From an uncultured Nocardioides sp. (GTDB taxonomy: Bacteria > Actinomycetota > Actinomycetes > Propionibacteriales > Nocardioidaceae), in assembly GCF_947488025.1 (NCBI RefSeq), contig NZ_CANKYS010000001.1, forward strand, positions 434,001 to 498,000: 64,000 nt of DNA, given 5' to 3'. Below are positions 57,524 through 64,000 of the stretch, piece by piece. Both the position numbers and the translations under genes were made by a program. Below the pieces are notes generated by a model that saw nothing but the letters and a program-made list of their open reading frames with translations, was not told the DNA's origin and searched no databases. The number at the start of each line of letters is the position of its first letter. The stretch's first letter is position 1.

Positions 57524-57638
57524 GGACTCCCCGCCCATGCGGGGAGTCCGTCACCTGGAGGCCGTTGCAACCCCCACCAAGTGGCAGAGTCCCCGCTCGA
57601 GCGGGGACTCTGCCGAGGGGGTCCGGGCGAAACCCGGA
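57524..57638 (-). terminator. Three hairpins between the purine permease and marR genes
   Basis: Hairpin A (57622-57638) pairs TCCGGG/CCCGGA around CGAAA. Hairpin B (57583-57614) is a perfect 32-base palindrome. Hairpin C (57524-57549) is a perfect 11-bp stem around CCAT that repeats the GACTCCCCG sequence of B. A starts 16 bases after the permease stop, so A/B probably terminate it; C may be part of the marR leader. Confidence 0.65.
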
Positions 57639-57653
57639 TCAGTGGTCAGGCGA

Positions 57654-59141
57654 TCAGGAGAGCCAGCCGCTGATCGGCGTGTAGGCGAAGTAGACGACGA
57701 ACAGGGCCGCGACGACCCACATGAGCGGGTGGACCTCGCGGGTCTTGCCGACGACGACCTTGATGAAGACGTACGCCACGAAGCCGGCGCCGATGCCGAC
57801 CGAGATCGAGTAGGTGAAGGGCATGAGGACGACGGTGAGGAAGGCCGGGATGGCCACCTCGAGGTCGCGCCAGTCGATCTCGGTGACCTGCTGCATCATC
57901 AGGAAGCCCACGAGCACCAGCGCCGGGACGGCCGCCTCCGAGGGGATGGCCGCGACGAGGGGCGTGAAGAAGGTGGCCAGCAGGAACAGCGCGCCGGTGA
58001 CCACGGAGGCCAGACCCGTGCGGGCGCCCTCGCCGACGCCCGAGGCGCTCTCGATGTAGGACGTGTTGGACGAGACACCGGCGGCGCCGCCGGCGATCGC
58101 GGCGACGGAGTCGACGACCAGGATGCGCTGGGCGCCCGGCGGGGTGCCCTCCTCGTCGTTGAGGCCGGCCTCGGCGCCGATCGCCGTCATCGTGCCCATC
58201 GTGTCGAAGAAGTCGGCCAGCAGCAGCGAGAAGACGAGGAGCAGGGCGGCCAGCACGCCGGTGCCGGCGCTGCCGAAGGCGCCGAAGAGGTCGACCTCGC
58301 CCAGCGTGTCGAAGGACGGCAGGCCAACGACGTCGCCGCTGAGCGTCGGCACGCTGAGCGACCAGCCCTTGGGGTTGTCGGCCGAAGCCGCACCCAGGCC
58401 GGCGATGGCCTCGACGACCACGGCGACGACGGTGGTGACGAGGATCGAGATGAGGATCGCGCCGCGCACCTTGCGCACCCAGAGGGCGACCATGAGCGCC
58501 AGGCCCAGGCAGAACACGAGCACCGGCCAGCCGCCGAGGTGGCCGTCCGCACCGAGCTGGACCGGCACCGTGGTCTGGAAGGCGTCGGGGATGCGGGTCA
58601 CGACGCGGGCGTCGACGAAGCCGATGAGGGCGATGAAGAGGCCGATGCCGACCGAGATGGCGACCTTGAGCTGCTGGGGCACGGCGTGGAACACGGCCTT
58701 CCGGAAGCCGGTGAGCACCAGCAGCAGGATGATGATGCCCTCGAGGACGACGAGACCCATCGCCGCGCCCCACGTGGACTGCCGGGCGATGGTGCTGGCG
58801 ACGAACGCGTTGAGCCCCAGGCCGGTGGCCAGCGCGAGCGGGAAGTTGGCGAACCCGCCCATGGCGATGGTCAGCAGGCCGGCGACCAGCGCCGTGCCGG
58901 CGGCGATGGCCGGGATTCCGCTGCCGGGCTCGGCGCCGCCGCCGAGGAAGGCGCCCGTCGAGTCGGGCACGAAACCGAGGATGAGCGGGTTGAGCACGAT
59001 GATGTAGGCCATCGTCAAGAAGGTGACGACGCCTCCGCGGACCTCCTGGCCGACGGTCGAGCCGCGCTGGCTGATCCGGAAGTAGCCGTCGAGGCCGGAG
59101 CCCTGCGGTCGCTGTCGCTGTGTCTGCGTCTGGTCGCTCAC
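57654..59141 (-). CDS. NCS2 (AzgA-type) purine permease
   Basis: A 495-residue membrane protein with twelve or more hydrophobic segments. AzgA-group markers are GGVVTFLTMAYIIVLNP (residues about 36-52), ATGLGLNAFVA, and NTSYIESASGVGEGARTGL (residues about 322-340). Likely a proton symporter for adenine, hypoxanthine or guanine. The GTG start at 59141 is conserved in context (VSDQTQTQ); no good ribosome site precedes it and a CACACT box lies 8 bases upstream, so it may be leaderless. Confidence 0.92.
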   Translation of the reverse strand: MSDQTQTQRQRPQGSGLDGYFRISQRGSTVGQEVRGGVVTFLTMAYIIVLNPLILGFVPDSTGAFLGGGAEPGSGIPAIAAGTALVAGLLTIAMGGFANFPLALATGLGLNAFVASTIARQSTWGAAMGLVVLEGIIILLLVLTGFRKAVFHAVPQQLKVAISVGIGLFIALIGFVDARVVTRIPDAFQTTVPVQLGADGHLGGWPVLVFCLGLALMVALWVRKVRGAILISILVTTVVAVVVEAIAGLGAASADNPKGWSLSVPTLSGDVVGLPSFDTLGEVDLFGAFGSAGTGVLAALLLVFSLLLADFFDTMGTMTAIGAEAGLNDEEGTPPGAQRILVVDSVAAIAGGAAGVSSNTSYIESASGVGEGARTGLASVVTGALFLLATFFTPLVAAIPSEAAVPALVLVGFLMMQQVTEIDWRDLEVAIPAFLTVVLMPFTYSISVGIGAGFVAYVFIKVVVGKTREVHPLMWVVAALFVVYFAYTPISGWLS

Positions 59142-59198
59142 AGGACCGCAGTGTGGCACGACTGCGCTACGCCCGTGTTTCGCGTCTTCCCCCGCGTG

Positions 59199-59210
59199 TA
59201 GCGTGAGCGC
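59199..59210 (+). promoter_or_regulatory. Leaderless -10 box of the DUF2530 gene
   Basis: TAGCGT at 59199-59204, six bases, GTG 59211. No Shine-Dalgarno sequence. Confidence 0.5.
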
Positions 59211-59498
59211 GTGGACCTGGGCGACGAGCAGCCGACGCAGCACGAGATCGGGCGCCGCACCTACATCGTGGCGCAGGTCGAGCCGCTCGACGTCGACGGT
59301 GTCCGCACCACCGAGGTCGGCACCGCCCTGTGGTTGTTGGGCTTCCTCGGGCTGCTGCCGTTCTGGGGTGCACTCGAGGACAGCGGCCGCACCTGGTGGC
59401 TGTGGACCTGCCTCGCCGGCTTCGGCCTGGGCCTGTGCGGCCTGGAGTACTGCCGCCGCCGGCGCAAGGAGCGGGCCTCGCAGCAGGCCGTCCGATGA
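59211..59498 (+). CDS. DUF2530 domain-containing small membrane protein
   Basis: A 95-residue protein with two hydrophobic helices (about residues 38-53 and 61-79) and a basic C-terminus. VEPLDVDGVRTTEVGTALW (residues about 23-41) is the DUF2530 signature. The family is restricted to actinobacteria and has no known function. ATGA overlap with the methyltransferase gene. Confidence 0.9.
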   Translation: MDLGDEQPTQHEIGRRTYIVAQVEPLDVDGVRTTEVGTALWLLGFLGLLPFWGALEDSGRTWWLWTCLAGFGLGLCGLEYCRRRRKERASQQAVR

Positions 59499-60106
59499 GC
59501 ACCCCGACGAGCCGGGCGAAGACGCGCTGGGAGCTCGCCGGCCCGGCCAACCTCGGCTACGGCCGGCACTTCGCCGACCTCGTCGACCGGGGCGCCGACG
59601 TGGCGGGCGAGGCCCGGCTCGCTGACGCGCTCGTGCCCCGCGGTGCCCGCGTCATCGACATCGGCTCGGGCATGGGTCGCGTCGCTGCCGCGCTGACTGA
59701 CCGGGGCCACGACGTCGTCGCGACCGAGCCGGACCCCGCGCTGCGGGCCCAGTCACGGGCGACGTACGCCGACCTCGAGGTCCTCCCCCACGATGCGCTG
59801 GCCCTCGACCCGGCGGAGGTCGGCACGTTCGACCTCGCGGTGCTCGTCGGCAACGTGATGATCTTCCTCGCCGAGGGCACCGAGCGGTCGGTGCTGGCAC
59901 GCGTGGGCGACCTGCTCGTCCCGACCGGGCGGGCGCTGGTCGGCTTCCACCTGCAGCCGGTCAAGGCCGGCAGCCGCACCTACCCCGCCGACGAGTTCGT
60001 CGCCGACGCGGAGTCGGTCGGCCTGCGGGTGGTGCACCGGTTCGGCAGCTACGAGCTGCACGAGCCCGTCGACGACTACGCCGTGTGGGTGCTGGCGAGG
60101 GACTAG
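59495..60106 (+). CDS. Class I SAM-dependent methyltransferase
   Basis: A 203-residue enzyme with the SAM-binding motif VIDIGSGMGRVAAALTDRGH (residues about 53-72), the acidic end of strand 2 (VATEPDP), and LAVLVGNVMIFL as motif IV. Substrate unknown. Coupled to the DUF2530 gene and convergent with the DUF3027 gene. Confidence 0.88.
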   Translation: MSTPTSRAKTRWELAGPANLGYGRHFADLVDRGADVAGEARLADALVPRGARVIDIGSGMGRVAAALTDRGHDVVATEPDPALRAQSRATYADLEVLPHDALALDPAEVGTFDLAVLVGNVMIFLAEGTERSVLARVGDLLVPTGRALVGFHLQPVKAGSRTYPADEFVADAESVGLRVVHRFGSYELHEPVDDYAVWVLARD

Positions 60107-60118
60107 CTCGCGCGAGTT

Positions 60119-60901
60119 CTAGAAGGTCTCGAGCTCGTCCTCGACGAGGGTGTCGAACACGTGGTCGGGCAGCGGGAGCGGCTGCTGCTTGCGCGCGAGC
60201 TTGACCTCCGAGTGGGCGCCGCAGCCGTGGTCGAGGGTGACCACGCGACCGTCGTCGTTGGCGTTGCCGTTGGCACAGACCCCGAAGCGCGTCGAGAGCG
60301 AGCCGTTGAGCCGCACCAGGAAGCCGCACGACCAGCAGGTGTCCGGGGCGCTCTTCGCCAGCGGCGCGTCGGGACCACCAGGTCCGGCCTGCCAGCGCTC
60401 GGCCGCCATGTCGATGCCCTCGCGGCTCAGGGTGCGCACGCGACCCAGGCCGAGGTCCTCGGCCACCTGTCGCACCTGCGCCCGGGCATCGCCGTCGAGC
60501 GGGTCGTCGCCGACGAGGTAGGTCGGGACCAGCCGGACGTCCTCGTCCTCGACGGGAAGCAGGTCGCCGGGCGAGAGGTCGCCGGGCTGGAGCCGCTCCT
60601 TGTAGGGCACCCAGTCGGGCGCCACGATGGCCTCCTCGCCGGGCAGCAGGACCACCTCGTTGACGGTGAGGTCCTTGCCGCGCTTGGCCCGCGTCATCGT
60701 GACCGACCAGTACCAGCCCGGGTAGCCCCGGCGGGCACAGGCGAAGTGGTGGGTGACGACGCGCTCACCCTCGGCACGCGCGCCGAGGTGCTCGCCGAGG
60801 TCTGCCGGCTCGGCGACCTCGAGGACGACGCTGCGCGCCAGCTCCACGGCCTTGGCGAGGACCGAGTCGGGCTTGCCGGCACGAGTGGGGAGAGCGATCA
60901 C
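60119..60901 (-). CDS. DUF3027 domain-containing protein
   Basis: A 260-residue protein. The C-terminal part has CWSCGFLVRLNGSLSTRFGV, then CANG and HGCGAHSEV, the Cys/His-rich pattern of DUF3027, suggesting zinc binding. The family is actinobacterial and uncharacterised. The GTG start at 60901 follows a CATGAT box by six bases (leaderless layout). It is next to an MFS gene and a cold-shock gene, a common actinobacterial neighbourhood. Confidence 0.88.
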   Translation of the reverse strand: MIALPTRAGKPDSVLAKAVELARSVVLEVAEPADLGEHLGARAEGERVVTHHFACARRGYPGWYWSVTMTRAKRGKDLTVNEVVLLPGEEAIVAPDWVPYKERLQPGDLSPGDLLPVEDEDVRLVPTYLVGDDPLDGDARAQVRQVAEDLGLGRVRTLSREGIDMAAERWQAGPGGPDAPLAKSAPDTCWSCGFLVRLNGSLSTRFGVCANGNANDDGRVVTLDHGCGAHSEVKLARKQQPLPLPDHVFDTLVEDELETF

Positions 60902-60913
60902 CTGCGCATCATG
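60902..60913 (-). promoter_or_regulatory. Leaderless -10 box of the DUF3027 gene
   Basis: On the minus strand CATGAT (60908-60913), six bases, GTG 60901. No Shine-Dalgarno sequence. Confidence 0.4.
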
Positions 60914-61003
60914 GCAAATGGTCGGTGGCCCTGTCCCGTCGGGGACCCTCGGCGAGACCGGACCTCCGGGTGTCGGCGGCGGAGGTCGAGGCAGTAGGTC
61001 AAG

Positions 61004-62461
61004 ATGGTGCTCGTGACCTCCGACCGTCCCGATCCCGCCCCGGGGCCGCAGTCGGGACCGCAGTCGGGGCGGTCCGAGACGGCCACCGACCCGCCCCGCG
61101 CGGGTGCCGCCGCGCCCCCCTCGGGCACCGTACGACGCTCGCTCTCGGGCGCGGCGCGGGGAGCCCGGGCCGCGGGCCGCGGCGCGGGGACTGCAGGGCA
61201 CTACGCGGTCACCCAGGCGCGGCGGGCCACCCGCGCGGAGGGGGCCGGCGACTCGGGGCTCTCACGCCTGATCGAGCTCCACGCCTTCAACGCCGCCGGC
61301 GACGCCGCCGTCGCCATCTCGCTCGCCGGCACCCTGTTCTTCCAGGTCCCGACCGGGGAGGCGCGCGGCCAGGTCGCGCTCTTCCTCGGCCTCACGATGC
61401 TGCCCTTCGCGATCGTCGCGCCGCTCATCGGCCCGTTCCTCGACCGCTTCAGCCACGGTCGACGGTGGGCCGTCGGCGCGACCATGGCGATCCGCTGCTT
61501 CCTGTGCTGGGTGCTGGCGACGGCGGTGGTCAGCGAGTCCGACTGGCTGTTCCCCGCGGCGCTGGGGTGCCTCGTCGCCTCGAAGGCGTACGGCGTCACG
61601 CGCGCCGCCGCGGTCCCCCGGCTGCTGCCGCCCGACCTGACGCTGGTCAAGGCCAACGCCAGGGTGTCGCTGGCCGGCGTGGTGGGGGCGGGCCTGTCCG
61701 CGCCGCTCGCGATCCTGGCCTCGACCTTCGGCCCGGAGTGGTCCCTGCGCTACGGCTTCCTGGTCTTCGTGCTCGCGACGATCTGGGCCATCCGGTTGCC
61801 CGAGAAGGTCGACGCCAGCAGGGGCGAGGGCGAGATGGTGCTCACCGGCCCCACCGAGGCGGGGCGCACCGGGCGACGCCCGCGCACCCGCATCCCGGGG
61901 GACGTGGCGTTCGCGCTGCGTGCCAACTGCGGGCCACGGTGGCTCTCGGGGTTCCTGACGATGTTCATGGCGTTCCTGCTGCGCGACAACCCGATCGGTG
62001 ACATGCGACCCGAGGTGCTGCTCGGGCTCGTGATCGGCGCAGCGGGCCTCGGCAACACCCTCGGCATCACGATCGGGTCGCTGCTCAGACGCCTCAACCC
62101 GGCCGTGACGGTGGTGCTCGCCCTGCTGGCCGACGCCGTGGTCGCGACCCTGGCCGCGGTGTTCTACGGACTCGTCACCCTGGTGCTGCTCGGCCTGACG
62201 GCGGGGCTGGCGCAGGCCCTGGCCAAGCTGTCGCTCGACTCGACGATCCAGCGCGACGTCCCCAGCCGCATCCAGGCCAGCGCGTTCGCCCGCTCCGACA
62301 CCACCCTGCAGCTGGCCTGGGTCATCGGCGGTTTCGTCGGGATCGCGATGCCGCTGATGCCACAGCTCGGCCTCGGCATCGCCGCCGGCCTGCTGGGCCT
62401 CTGGGCGTCGTTCGTGCTGTTCAGCCGCTCGGGCCGGGCGTCGCGACCGGCCCGCACCTGA
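61004..62461 (+). CDS. MFS transporter with long cytosolic N-terminus
   Basis: A 485-residue protein. Residues 1 to about 80 are Pro/Arg/Gly-rich and cytosolic, followed by about eleven to twelve hydrophobic helices. LIGPFLDRFSHGRRWAVG (residues about 141-158) is the MFS A-motif region. Substrate unknown. GTG 61013 is an alternative start (CAAGAT 7 bases upstream would make it leaderless). Divergent from DUF3027. Confidence 0.85.
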   Translation: MVLVTSDRPDPAPGPQSGPQSGRSETATDPPRAGAAAPPSGTVRRSLSGAARGARAAGRGAGTAGHYAVTQARRATRAEGAGDSGLSRLIELHAFNAAGDAAVAISLAGTLFFQVPTGEARGQVALFLGLTMLPFAIVAPLIGPFLDRFSHGRRWAVGATMAIRCFLCWVLATAVVSESDWLFPAALGCLVASKAYGVTRAAAVPRLLPPDLTLVKANARVSLAGVVGAGLSAPLAILASTFGPEWSLRYGFLVFVLATIWAIRLPEKVDASRGEGEMVLTGPTEAGRTGRRPRTRIPGDVAFALRANCGPRWLSGFLTMFMAFLLRDNPIGDMRPEVLLGLVIGAAGLGNTLGITIGSLLRRLNPAVTVVLALLADAVVATLAAVFYGLVTLVLLGLTAGLAQALAKLSLDSTIQRDVPSRIQASAFARSDTTLQLAWVIGGFVGIAMPLMPQLGLGIAAGLLGLWASFVLFSRSGRASRPART

Positions 62462-62500
62462 CGTCGTACGACGCGTGGCGCGGGCAGGGCCGGAGTCGCC

Positions 62501-62896
62501 TCAGACGTCGAGCTCGTCGGCCAGGGCGCGCAGCACCTTGGCCGTGCCGCGCGCGGCAGCTCGCTCGGGGTGCCGACCCCGGCGGTAGGTCTCCTCGACA
62601 CCCTCGAGCATCTTGATGAGGTCCTCGACGATGGTCACCATCGCCTCGGGCTGCTTGCGCTGGGCGTTGCGCTGGTTGCGGGCGACCGAGGCCGGAGCGT
62701 CGATGACGCGCACCTGCAGCGCCTGGTCGCCGCGGCGGCCCTGGGCGATGCCGAACTCCACCTTGGTGCCGGCCTTGAGCGTGGCCGTGCCCTCGGGCAG
62801 CGCGTCGGCGTGGACGTAGACGTCCGGGCCGTCCTCCTGCGACAGGAAGCCGAAGCCCTTCTCCGCGTCGTACCACTTCACCTTGCCACTCGGCAC
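62501..62896 (-). CDS. Cold-shock domain protein with C-terminal extension
   Basis: A 131-residue protein. Residues 1 to about 68 are a cold-shock domain (SGKVKWYDAEKGFGFLSQED with RNP1 GFGFL, and DVYVHADAL for RNP2), binding single-stranded nucleic acid. The remaining 63 residues are a helical extension (VEDLIKMLEGVEETYRRG) absent from standard Csp proteins of about 67 residues. GTG 62896 is chosen with GGGGTGGA upstream; GTG 62908 is possible. Confidence 0.92.
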   Translation of the reverse strand: MPSGKVKWYDAEKGFGFLSQEDGPDVYVHADALPEGTATLKAGTKVEFGIAQGRRGDQALQVRVIDAPASVARNQRNAQRKQPEAMVTIVEDLIKMLEGVEETYRRGRHPERAAARGTAKVLRALADELDV

Positions 62897-62951
62897 GGTC
62901 CACCCCACTCAGCTCTGCGCTCGGCGCCGCGTGGAACCACGCGGCGGGCAC

Positions 62952-62982
62952 AGGATAGGGGGCCGCACCGCGCACGGACCAA
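62952..62982 (-). promoter_or_regulatory. Promoter of the cold-shock-domain gene
   Basis: On the minus strand TATCCT (62952-62957) is a strong -10; TTGGTC (62977-62982) gives a 19-base spacer. The transcript would have a leader of about 50 bases. Confidence 0.5.
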
Positions 62983-62987
62983 CGGGT

Positions 62988-63017
62988 TGTCACCCGGGGG
63001 GCTTTGATCTGGTGACA
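62988..63017. promoter_or_regulatory. Inverted repeat in the csp/protease divergent region
   Basis: TGTCACC (62988-62994) and GGTGACA (63011-63017) form an exact 7-bp inverted repeat with flanking GGG/CCC, 16 bases apart. It lies just upstream of the csp promoter and about 80 bases before the protease start: a possible repressor or activator site. Confidence 0.45.
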
Positions 63018-63097
63018 CCCCTGCTGGGACCATGGGAGGCTCGGGGGTCCCACCGCGGGGGCGGGGGACGACACGGACGACCAAGCGGGAGAGACGC

Positions 63098-64000
63098 GTG
63101 CGCACACGACGGACGAGACGGTTGCTCGGCTGCGGCGCGCTCGCGCTCGCCCTGGGCCTGTCCGTGCCCGCCGTGGCGCCGGGCGCCGCGACCGCCGACG
63201 ACGCCCCTGCGGCCGCTGCTCCGGGTGACCTCGTCCTCGTGACGCTGACTGGCGCCGGCACCTCCGCCGGTCGCGCGGAGGCGCCCGAGCTGCTGGCGGA
63301 GCAGGACGCCGTCCTCGCGGCCATCGGCGCGGGCGAGCCCGTGTACCGCTGGACCACGGCGCTCAACGGCTTCGCCGCCCGGTTGACCGCGGACCAGCTG
63401 ACCACCCTCGACGACCAGCCCGACGTCACCTCGATCGAGGTCGACTCGATCCGCCCGCTGGCGGGACGCCCGTCGCTGGCCGCCGTCCGCGACGCCGCCG
63501 CCAGCCCCCGCCTGCGCGGCGGGGCCGGCGTGGTGATCGGCGTCGTCGACTCGGGCATCGCGCCGGAGTCACCCGCGTTCGCCGAGGTCCCGGGCCTCGG
63601 GGCCGACCCGGAGGCCTTCGCCGGTGCGTGCGTGGAGGGCGACGGCTGGACCCCCGAGGACTGCACGCGCAAGATCGTCGGCGCCCGCTGGTACGTCGAC
63701 GGCTTCGGCGCCGAGCGGGTGAGGTCATCGGAGTCGCTGTCCCCCCGCGACGCCCTCGGCCACGGCACGCAGGTCTCCTCGGTCGCGGCCGGCAACGCCG
63801 GTGTCAGCGTCCGGGTCGACGACCGCGACGCAGGCTTCTTCGGCGGCGTGGCCCCGCAGGCACGGATCGCCGCCTACAAGGCCTGCTGGGGCGCACCCGA
63901 CCCCGCCGACGACGGCTGCTCGACCGCTGACGTCGTCTCGGCGGTCGACGCCGCGGTCGCCGACGGCGTCGACGTCCTGAGCCTCGCCCTCTCCGGTGGC
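63098..64000 (+). CDS. Subtilisin-like (S8) serine protease, 3' end outside the window
   Basis: 301 codons are visible, open to the last base. Signal peptide: RTRRTRRLLGCGALALALGL, then PAVAPGAATA with likely cleavage near residue 33. Residues about 40-120 resemble an inhibitor I9-type prodomain (RWTTALNGFAARLTADQL). The catalytic domain shows Asp in GVVIGVVDSGIAP and His in GHGTQVSSVAAGN; the Ser would be beyond the edge. Two Cys pairs (CVEGDGWTPEDC, ACWGAPD...GC) suggest disulphides. GTG start with GGGAGAG 4 bases upstream. Probably a secreted protease. Confidence 0.9.
   Translation, partial: MRTRRTRRLLGCGALALALGLSVPAVAPGAATADDAPAAAAPGDLVLVTLTGAGTSAGRAEAPELLAEQDAVLAAIGAGEPVYRWTTALNGFAARLTADQLTTLDDQPDVTSIEVDSIRPLAGRPSLAAVRDAAASPRLRGGAGVVIGVVDSGIAPESPAFAEVPGLGADPEAFAGACVEGDGWTPEDCTRKIVGARWYVDGFGAERVRSSESLSPRDALGHGTQVSSVAAGNAGVSVRVDDRDAGFFGGVAPQARIAAYKACWGAPDPADDGCSTADVVSAVDAAVADGVDVLSLALSGG

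Noticed and set aside
62462..62473. CGTCGTACGACG palindrome after the MFS gene
   Set aside because: Short and loop-free; no supporting conservation or partner site.
63098..64000. S8 protease as a mycosin of a type VII (ESX) secretion system
   Set aside because: No EccC, WXG100 or other ESX gene in view, and the sequence and Cys-rich inserts resemble general secreted subtilases.

Overview
The window is chromosomal DNA of a high-G+C actinobacterium, most likely a Nocardioides-like member of the Nocardioidaceae (inference). The signs are G/C-saturated third codon positions, frequent GTG starts, many ATGA-type gene overlaps, a TIGR03086 mycothiol-type protein, DUF2530 and DUF3027 proteins, and several genes whose start codon sits 6-7 bases after a TAnnnT box (leaderless arrangement). 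I see no tRNA or rRNA gene, insertion sequence, CRISPR array or prophage.

The backbone is the ribosomal and translation super-cluster on the minus strand, broken into blocks. From right to left these are: rpsL-rpsG-fusA-tuf (55510 to 51178); rpsJ to rpsQ, then rplN to rplO (34211 to 24378); secY-adk-map (24171 to 21459); and infA-rpmJ-rpsM-rpsK-rpsD-rpoA-rplQ (6169 to 2250). Hairpins or terminators lie at the breaks (after tuf, after rplO, after rplQ) and also inside operons (rpsG-fusA, rpsD-rpoA, rpsM-rpsK).

Two accessory blocks lie in these gaps. Between map and infA (6391-21241) is a cell-envelope/signalling island: a 2,093-residue single-pass protein with Ig-like and fibronectin III repeats, a MoxR AAA ATPase, a DUF58 protein and a transglutaminase-fold membrane protein that appears to have lost all three catalytic residues. 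Divergent from these are an FHA/zinc-ribbon protein and a membrane Ser/Thr kinase. Next to the island is terC, with a probable yybP-ykoY (Mn2+) riboswitch. Between tuf and rpsJ (34649-51071) is a polyamine uptake and catabolism island: an Lrp-type regulator and a putrescine-type aminotransferase, divergent from an aminobutyraldehyde dehydrogenase, a PotDABC transporter, a saccharopine-dehydrogenase-like protein, GabT, GabD, a third class III aminotransferase and an AraC regulator. The inferred flow is putrescine to aminobutyraldehyde to GABA to succinate semialdehyde to succinate. Two small paralogous membrane-anchored proteins (34649 and 50046) with the same leaderless promoter flank this island.

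The left end carries three metabolic genes (1-2041) and a pair of REP-like repeats. The right end (55709-64000) carries a MarR-linked MFS exporter, an AzgA-type purine permease, DUF2530, a methyltransferase, DUF3027, a second MFS protein, a cold-shock protein with a C-terminal extension, and the start of a secreted subtilisin-like protease cut by the window edge.
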